Assembly: GCA_047495785.1 (NCBI GenBank)
Contig: JBLDXI010000016.1
Coordinates: 372,001 to 436,000 of the forward strand
From: Lepidodermella squamata
Taxonomy: Eukaryota > Gastrotricha
Length of the DNA: 64,000 bases
Reading direction: 5' to 3'
The notes under the pieces are model-generated. The model did not search any database and was not told where the DNA came from. It was given only the letters and a program-made list of their open reading frames with translations. The position numbers and the translations under genes were made by a program. The first letter of the stretch is position 1. Every line of letters begins with the position of its first letter. Positions 56,696-64,000 of this stretch are shown here, one piece after another.

Positions 56696-56918
56696 TTATA
56701 AATCTTGTCAAGCGATCGCTCTTGGATTTATAGGAAATCCATCGTTTTCAATATATCAGTCTACCTTCTGAAATGGCTTCTAACACACTTAAATGGGAAG
56801 TTGAGAATGTAATAGGGAAGTTGAGAAATTTTAATAAATAAACAAGTTTAATAGGGTTTTGTCAGAGAAATTGTCAGAAATTTGTCAGAGAAAGTCAGAG
56901 ATTTCAAATTTGAATTGA
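56541..56918. repeat. 378-bp direct repeat, left copy
   Basis: Identical, as far as I can read, to 60288-60665 in the same orientation. It covers the 3' part of the SINE, its flank and a GTCAGA-rich stretch. Confidence 0.95.
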
Positions 56919-58079
56919 AATGGTTTATTATTATTTATGAACATTATTAAATGGCCCGCTTCACCAACCCGTAGGTTAAATGTGAAGGGTATCAAATCGA
57001 GTAAATATCCACGACACATAAGTATTGGGCTCATAGGGCCTTAAGGGTCCTAGAATTAAGTTTTGAAAAATATTCCTTTATATCAGACAACATACATCCT
57101 AGTTTAACACAATCTACATAATCTAGGTAATCGTATCCTTAAATTTCAATAATCGTATCCTTAAATTTCAAATTAGCATGACAACATAGATTCACAATTG
57201 TAACATCATCACGACAAATTTACAAATAATACAAAGTTAGAAATTTTGACAGCCGACAGCCTCAGCTACTGCCAGTTCCGCCCCGGGCCACCGCCTAAGC
57301 GAGTCGCCACCCGGGGCCCAACTGCTGCCAGCAACGACGAACAGCTAGAACCATACCAACCCGCCAACTGCTAAGTAGACCATGAAGAACCAAGCCAAGG
57401 GTTCGAACCCCCGCCGTTGTCAAACGAAACTAGACCAAGGAGAACAGGAACGAGAAGAACCAATTTCCACCAGCACCAGCATAGTCACTAGCGCACCCCG
57501 CGAACATACGCACATTCAACAGGCTAATATGAACCCCAATAAAACCAATAACCCTCAGGCTTCAATTACCGCCAATTAAATTAGGCCGCAGTTACCAAGT
57601 GCAACCTTAGTCGCGAATCCTAGCGTTTAGAACGCCTTACTTTCTCGTAATTCCCATTCAAGAACAGTAACTTGAAACAGATACGGCCGGAACGCGATCA
57701 ATCCCAGATGCCGGTTAACTTTACATCCCCCGACAACTAGGCGAAAGCGCTAGCAATATCAAAGCCGTTTTAACAACTTGCGATCACTCCCAAATACCGG
57801 TTGACATTTCATCCCCCGGAAATTAGGCGAAGGCACAACCAGACAACAAGATCGAGAAACCAACAACTCCCGGGCGGCTGCCAGCACCGAGGCAACGGCC
57901 AGCAGCGAGCAGTAGTTCCGCTACGAGAGTGATATGAAGTACCAGAATTAAAACCGCATAGCCAACTTAAAAGACGGAAATTGAAGCACATAGGCCCAAA
58001 TTTGTTTTCCGCACCCATTAGCCCACGAAATGCCGTAGTCCGAAGCAGAACTAGCGACTTACAAACACTCGAAAATAAG
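56919..58079. other. Non-coding part of the bracketed 3.4-kb segment
   Basis: No open gene. A phrase like CCGGTTRACWTTWCATCCCC followed by an (A)AATTAGGCGAA-like word recurs at about 57712 and 57795. GC-rich stretches (57270-57330) may be the 3' UTR of the minus-strand ORF1. Confidence 0.45.
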
Positions 58080-60134
58080 CTAGTGAATAAGTGCATAATT
58101 GGCATCCGGATGAACCACATCGCAACGCTGTATCAGTGGGGCGATAGGAAGTAATGGCAGCAAGCCAGATTGCACCACACAGGTCTCCGAAGTTGCCTGC
58201 GGTAGCTGATAGGACGGCCCATTCACACCGTATTGCTGCGGTGCGATAGACGAAAAGCCATATTTCATGGCATATTGAAAGGCAGCAGTTAATTGCTCTA
58301 CCATACTAGCCAGGCGGCTGATTTCGGCCGCTTGTGAAGCAACAACATCTTGCAAAGACGTAAAGAACTCCAACCGCAAATCCACGGGAGCAGAAGGAGA
58401 TTGATCTTGCGCAACCGCCCCCACAACCACATCCGCGAATGATACGCCTTCGCGAGAAGTTGCATCTCTCTTACTACTGCTAATCGCCTGGGCTTCAACC
58501 AACTCTGCGGCATCGCTGAACTTCGGCCTTGATATGCGGGCAACCGCGAAAAAAGGCTGAATGAGAACCGTTACAACGGGCACAGTGTTGCGACGTGCTA
58601 TCACAACGCCACCTATCATGGCCAACTACGCCGCACGTAGAGCACCTCAGAGCTGCTAGGCATTGCGCCGTTGAATGTCCAATGCAGAGACAACGACTAC
58701 ACACTATCACATCCGGCGCAGAGCGCCACGAGCGCGCTTTAACTTGATAACCATAAAAGTAGAACCCATCTGCGATCAGCTGCTCATGCACAGCCGTCGA
58801 CTTACATAATACACCAAAGCTACAGGCAGTGCCAGCTATTGGCCAGGCGTCATCGATAATCTCGTCCCAGCCACCTAAGATTTCTTCAACAGACATTTAC
58901 AGACGGCTTTAAGGCGATCGACATCGCGAAAACGAATGCGTACAGCCTGTGGTTGTTCAAATTTCGACGGCCGATGTGGGCGCGCCGACCCGCCGAAAGC
59001 ATCAGCAGGCCAATCGGCCTTTGATAACACGGCTCTTAAACTATATGCATCTGTGCATAGGATGCCAAAGCCGCCACGAGGGTATATCCAGACATTATTA
59101 TGCTTCACATCAGGTGCTATGCGATGCAACTCTCGAACGCAGAGGAAAAGCGAATTAAAAAATGGAGAAATGCCATCAATAATGACGATATTGCAATCAT
59201 CAGAAATATATACAGCCATTTGCCCTTCATCGCTATTTGCCGTGGTATCGCCGTAGCCAGATTCGCAATAATCAGCGCCTTCGATAACTGCTGTTTGCGC
59301 CACATCAAAACGAATGCGTAGAGGCATTGGCGGCTCTGAGCCATCCACAACGCCAAAATTAGAATTACGAACTATCTCTTGCACAGCAATCAGAACAGGC
59401 TTAGAGCCATTAGGAACGAGTTCAATACCATCACCAGATTCAAGAACATGCGCCGCAATACCAAGGGGTTCAGGCGCCGCGAACGTAATAGACTTGGTAT
59501 TTGTTTGTACCGCATCAAGACGAGTGCATATAGACATTGGCGGCTCTGAGCCAGCCACAACCTCTGTTACTTGCGCAGCGTGAATTTCCGGTATGTCAAT
59601 GACAGAATCGCTACCAGAAATAACGGCGACGTTAGAAGCAAACGTTTCCACAACTTTTATATCATCAAACCGAGTGCATAGAGGCATTGGCGGCTCTGAG
59701 CCAGCCACAACGCCACCTTTATAATTAAGATCTAGCTCTTGCGCGACAATAGTGTCAGGCTTAGTGCCGCTAGGAACCAGTTCAGAATCACTGCCAGCGT
59801 CAAGATCAGAAGACGCATCACTAGCTTCGAGATCAGGCGCACTAGATTTAGCACGATTTTTAATCCTCCTACGCGTTTTCCTCGACGGAACACGCCGAGA
59901 ACCATCATCATTGTAGTCTCTGGCATCGCGAGCAATCAAGTCAGCAATTATTTTTGGTGATCCGACTTCCTGTTCTATCGATTCCATCAAAAGCACCAGC
60001 TTTTTAAGGCGGGGATTCCTAACCTGCCAAGCAGAAGATTCGCTAGCAGGAATGGGAGGGCCGATAGACGGCGGGGGAATATACGCAAGGATAGTTTCCA
60101 AATCCGCTTTGGAATATTCAGGCCGTTTATACAT
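58080..60134 (-). pseudogene. Non-LTR retrotransposon ORF1 (Gag-like), frameshifted
   Basis: Minus strand, starting ATG at 60134. The first frame (to 58875) has a basic stretch (RKTRRRIKNRAK), three imperfect repeats of GSEPPMPLCTRFD and two of ELVPSGTKP. Then comes a globular part (IYPRGGFGILCTDA) like the RRM-type domain of LINE ORF1. After a frameshift near 58880, three zinc knuckles follow (CSRCLCIGHSTAQC, CSTCGVVGHDRWRC, CARCNGSHSAFFRGC). A second shift near 58500 leads to SFADVV and the C-terminal part. The CCHC-CCHC-CxxCxGxH series is typical of Jockey/R1-type ORF1, which binds element RNA. No endonuclease or RT follows, so it is an isolated, dead ORF1. Confidence 0.7.
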
Positions 60135-60287
60135 GATTCTCAGAAAGGTGATGATTCAATCGCAGCCTTAAGGCCGAAAAGGAAATACAATTTCTTAAGG
60201 CAAAAGTTTTTTCTAGAAAAATTTTTCCAAGTCAAAAAATGGACTTTGAGCCCAAAACTCGGATCGAAAAACCAGGAACAAAATTCA

Positions 60288-60665
60288 GCCCCAGCTCCCG
60301 GGCCTGGACATGCGAAGCCTGTGTGTGCGCATGATTCCCTGTGTGTCTGTGTTAGGCAGTAAAATGCCCACTCCTTCAAAACGGGAAACCGTTAGAGACG
60401 TTTAGTCGTAAGGAGTATAAATAAAGCCATATTATTATTATATTATAAATCTTGTCAAGCGATCGCTCTTGGATTTATAGGAAATCCATCGTTTTCAATA
60501 TATCAGTCTACCTTCTGAAATGGCTTCTAACACACTTAAATGGGAAGTTGAGAATGTAATAGGGAAGTTGAGAAATTTTAATAAATAAACAAGTTTAATA
60601 GGGTTTTGTCAGAGAAATTGTCAGAAATTTGTCAGAGAAAGTCAGAGATTTCAAATTTGAATTGA
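60288..60665. repeat. 378-bp direct repeat, right copy
   Basis: Matches 56541-56918 base for base by eye. It begins GCCCCAGCTCCCGG and ends AATTTGAATTGA. Together the two copies bracket 3.37 kb containing a minus-strand LINE ORF1-like gene. Confidence 0.95.
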
Positions 60666-60910
60666 CCGCCAAAGAAATTTCTAAAAATAAAGAAATGCGT
60701 GAAAAAAAACATAATTCGGGCCACCCTGAAATGACAATATGCACATCAACGCAACTCATTTGCATAATCACATATTCATTATGCGTCATTTTTCAATCGG
60801 TTATTTCCTGCTCTGGTAATCATTTTGAACACGTCGTTATTGCGATTCACACGCTGTGTTACAGTGTACTTGGCCGCCCCATATGGTCCCGGTTGCGGTT
60901 TTGAAAGGAT

Positions 60911-62803
60911 ATGCCACCTTCGTCATTCGTACTGCGATTTATTCTACGATTTTCTGCGATTATTAACCCGGAGCTATTCGCTCGGGCTACGGATACCATA
61001 GCCCGGGTTCGAAATGCTGATGTCGCCCGTGGCGATCGCAATCGCCTTGCCGATTTGCGTCGTCGTTTTATTGACACGCATATGTCGGGCGAAACCAGAC
61101 CTGTCGAAGAATGGGTCTATGATAAAACAGCCATGCCAGTCATACAAGTTCACAGTACGAGACCGCTATTTCGGCCAGTATCTCGTCATAGGTTTGTCTC
61201 GCAAAACGCCGTTGCAAGTGCCAGTGGCACCCGTTGGCGCCCTCGTCGGCGTTGGAGGGGTGGACGAGTTTGACTCATGCGATGACGCGTCTGACTCCGG
61301 TTTTGACGACGAAGCAGAGCAAGAGGCAGTCACTGATTCAAGCGCAGGAAATGTTATCACTGACGAGATGGAGCTTAACATGCTGAAAGTCGGCACTCAG
61401 GTAGTGTACTACCACTCCTTGAAAAGGGCTATCTTGGAACTCACTGCTAACGCCGTCAACATAACAGATAGCCACGAGTTTCCCTTCTCTATGTCGCATT
61501 TCGCTGCGATGCGCAAAGCCGCTAAGCAAGGTATTTACTTAATCTACGTAACCTATCTCGCTGGTCAACGTTTCTCATTTTAGCTGGAATGGGCGCTCCA
61601 ACTGGCGTGCGGCTGTTGAGTGTGAGGCATGCAAGGCAGGCCTGTCAGTCGGGATTGCATCTAAACAACGCCGTTTACTTCATCCTGGTGTTATGCAGTA
61701 TGGGAACTGGCGTAGAGATTCAGTCCATAACTGAAGGTGACGTCAGCAAGCGGCAACTCAAGAATGGTCAGTGGCACGTGAACGTAAAACTACGTCACAG
61801 GAAAAAAGATACCGGGGCCGAGGGCGGACCGTCGACCAACAAAAAAACCTATGTTCTGAAAATGTACGACCACGACCTGGGTCGGGGGTCGGGACTATTC
61901 GTCGCCTGATGCAAACGCGCGTCTATCGGTTGTACGGTTTTCGAAGCGTTGCGGGAAAAGCTACGACAATTTCCAAGCAGTAAAACGAGCGCTCTCCTAC
62001 GTACCCCGAACGTTCCGCAAAACAGCTGTGAGTCCAAAAACGATGGGTCTCCTGACGAAGACGTTGATGGCTCCGCTCGGTCTTGCTCACCTATATTCGA
62101 ACTACAGCTGGCGGCGCTTGGCGATAAATGTCCTATCTTCTTGCGGCTACCCGCAAATAAAATTGCCCTTCATGTTGGCCATTACAACACCTTTAGCATC
62201 AACCGCTACGACGGTAATTTTCTTAATCATACATTTGCTGATCCTTCCATTTCACTGAAGAACTGAAGCCAGCTGCAAGAGATGCAGGCGAGCGTGTTTT
62301 CGGCTGTTTTCGGTGACAGGCCAGTCGATGATGCCTTCGAGGACGCCAAAGAACTGGACTCTAGCGACGTCTCCGAGCCTCCTGCCGCTTCTTCCACTTC
62401 TCTCGAGTTCGAACTGCTTGGGCTGCCAAGGCTGTTATCGCCTCTTCGTTCGCCTTTCGCTTCACCGCCTTCGATTCACCTGTTCAACCGCCTGCTTTCG
62501 CTTCACCTGCTTGATCGCCTCCGGCTACGTCTCGGTGCTGCAAGTGCGAAAGCGTCAACGCCTCCAAGCCTGGCTGCCAGTAGCAGCGCTGGGCTTGCTG
62601 ATTCGGCGGCTCCCGCATAAAAGCGGCGAGTTATCACCCTGCATGGCATCGCCAGAAATGCGCCGAACGTTGCGATTCATTTCCACGATGATGAAGACGA
62701 CGAGGCGGAACCGCCATCATACGACATTGGCAAAACTTTAGATTTATTATTTAACGACCATCCACCCGAAGGTGCTCTCGGTCCGGATGTCAGAGTCACA
62801 TAA
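60911..62803 (+). pseudogene. Unrecognised multi-frame coding relic
   Basis: Several plus-strand frames follow one another with coding-like character. From 60911: ATDTIARVRNADVARGDRN then RPVEEWVYDKTAMP. A frame change at about 61145 leads into VRDRYFGQYLVIGL, DEFDSCDDASDSGFDDEAEQ and VGTQVVYYHSLKRAILEL, ending at 61583. Then 61589-61909 (KRQLKNGQWHVNVKLRHRK). Last, about 62623-62803 (HFHDDEDDEAEPPSYDIG, FNDHPPEGALGPDVRVT, stop). The Asp/Glu-rich linkers and matched direction suggest one broken gene of about 600 residues, perhaps a transposon protein. I do not recognise the family and assign no function. Confidence 0.4.
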
Positions 62804-64000
62804 AACATGATAAAATTGACAGTGCACAGATCGGTAGATAATTTAAAATAATATTGTTTTCTATTTTTTATGAATAAGATGAATTGTTTTTTTTGTTTAA
62901 ATTTTGCCGCGAATGACTCGTCTGAAGTTAGCTATGTGATGTTTCCGGAGTCAGAATTGAGTTTGTTTGGCGATTCGGACAGGCTCAGAGGGCGACCAAG
63001 GCCTTTGCTATAACAGACTATAAATTTAATGTAGTTATTTTGTAAGCTCACGTTCCCCATGAATCTAAGGGCCACCACAGGCCCACAAAACTCCCAGGGA
63101 TCCCAAGGCTCACTAGGCTCCGAGGCTCAAGGCTCGAGGCTCAAATCTCAGTGATTCAGAGACACTCAAAAGGCTTCCTAGGATCTGTCTAAGAGAAAGA
63201 GTACAAAACAACCTGTGGAAAAACCTGTGAAACAGAAGAAAGCAAGCAAGTTAGGTACATCAAATTCTCACATTTGTTACCAGCTTCCCTGTGTAAAAAA
63301 CGACAGAACCACGGATTAAGTTAGAGTATTTTGGCATGATCATCCGCGTGATATAAAAAAAATTCCGAAAATTCCTTTTTATTATTGAGACGTCCCATTC
63401 GTTGAATGGATGGGCCGAAGCCATGGGTCCCGAATGAGCGCTCTTAGGGTCGCTTGTTGGGGTCTCTTGAGGACAGCTCGGTAGCGATACAAAAATTGAA
63501 ATATTACAAACAAATAAGTTAATTTTTGCGACAACTCAAGAGTGACAAGCGGGCCGGATAGGTCGTCAGTAAAATTAATTATTTAAAAATTAATTTAATT
63601 AAGCATGGGTCAAAATATGTGCACCATTAAAAAGGAGGTTATATTTATATAGCAATAAATGTACGCGTCTTAGCACTGAATTTTTTGGCTGATGCCCTCC
63701 CTGAACCTAGGATTTTTATCAAAGCAACCTAGTACCCAAAGCTAGGAAATTTATTGATTTGTTGGGTTCGAAGACGGCTCGAAAAAATAACTGATTTGTA
63801 AAATCGATATTTGGAATCAATCACGGCTCTGCAAGCTGAAGAATTACTCGTAAGCTGGCTGCTTATAGTGAAATACGCGTAATATGAAGATCTATCAGTT
63901 AGGTTTGATAGTAAAAACAATTAGATTCCAGAAATTCGAAGAACCATATTTAGTGGAAATCTAGTGCTGGAGTCTCGAAATTAGCGCTGGAACCCTGAAT
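62804..64000. other. Terminal stretch without features
   Basis: AT-rich with a short GGCTC-rich patch (63110-63150). No gene, RNA or repeat that I can support. Confidence 0.45.

Noticed and set aside
56541-60665. LTR retrotransposon with 378-bp LTRs
   Set aside because: The direct repeats lack TG..CA ends, contain part of a SINE, and have no adjacent primer-binding or polypurine sites that I can see.
62313-62741. 142-codon frame with Leu/Arg/Ser-rich sequence
   Set aside because: Overlaps two other frames; only the 62623-62803 frame looks coding, and the rest has low-complexity shadow character.

Overview
This is a stretch of an animal genome, not a bacterial or viral one. Genes are split into many short exons with GT..AG introns, often about 50-80 bp with TTTCAG/TTGCAG acceptors. 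Proteins carry signal peptides and animal extracellular domains (astacin-like, EGF, CUB, kringle), and the space between genes is packed with decayed transposons. The astacin-EGF-CUB order is typical of nematode NAS proteins, so an ecdysozoan, probably nematode-like, is the best guess; I cannot name the species.

Layout. 0.1-2.1 kb: broken SWIM/YqaJ-type gene on the minus strand, with one exon flipped. 2.5-11.5 kb: copy A of a 16-exon secreted protein (degenerate astacin + EGF + CUB + kringle + Cys-rich tail). Its 6-kb second intron holds an intronless GABA-B-like class C GPCR gene (5617-7950) and a short paralogous mini-gene (5260-5505). 12.5-17.1 kb: a full-length, very young Ty3/gypsy retrotransposon with LTRs I could not tell apart and a 5-bp target duplication. 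17.3-20.8 kb: copy B of the same protein, compact. 21.2-24.3 kb: an apparently intact piggyBac transposon. 24.7-25.7 kb: a TAGGCCTA-rich inverted-repeat element. 26.3-41.7 kb: copy C locus, with decayed first exons, a truncated second GPCR copy, many MITE-like insertions, then readable exons 3-14. 43-48.7 kb: transposon graveyard (2A-like leader ORF, CR1/Jockey-like LINE, P-element transposase relic). 50.8-56.0 kb: four paralogous secreted Cys/Thr-rich genes in alternating orientation. 56.3-60.7 kb: SINE-like and LINE ORF1-like sequence between two identical 378-bp direct repeats. 60.9-62.8 kb: unrecognised decayed coding sequence. The last 1.2 kb shows nothing.

How the parts relate. The host genes are two tandem families that grew by local duplication: the pseudo-astacin/kringle genes (A, B, C) and the Cys-rich family (F1-F4). 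The GPCR seems to have been duplicated together with the pseudo-astacin gene it sits in, because the order exons 1-2 / GPCR / exons 3 onward occurs twice. All three pseudo-astacin copies have lost the zinc-binding residues while keeping the fold-type residues and the exon phases, which argues for a non-enzymatic role kept by selection. Exon coordinates are read by hand from splice signals and homology between copies, and may be off by a base in places.
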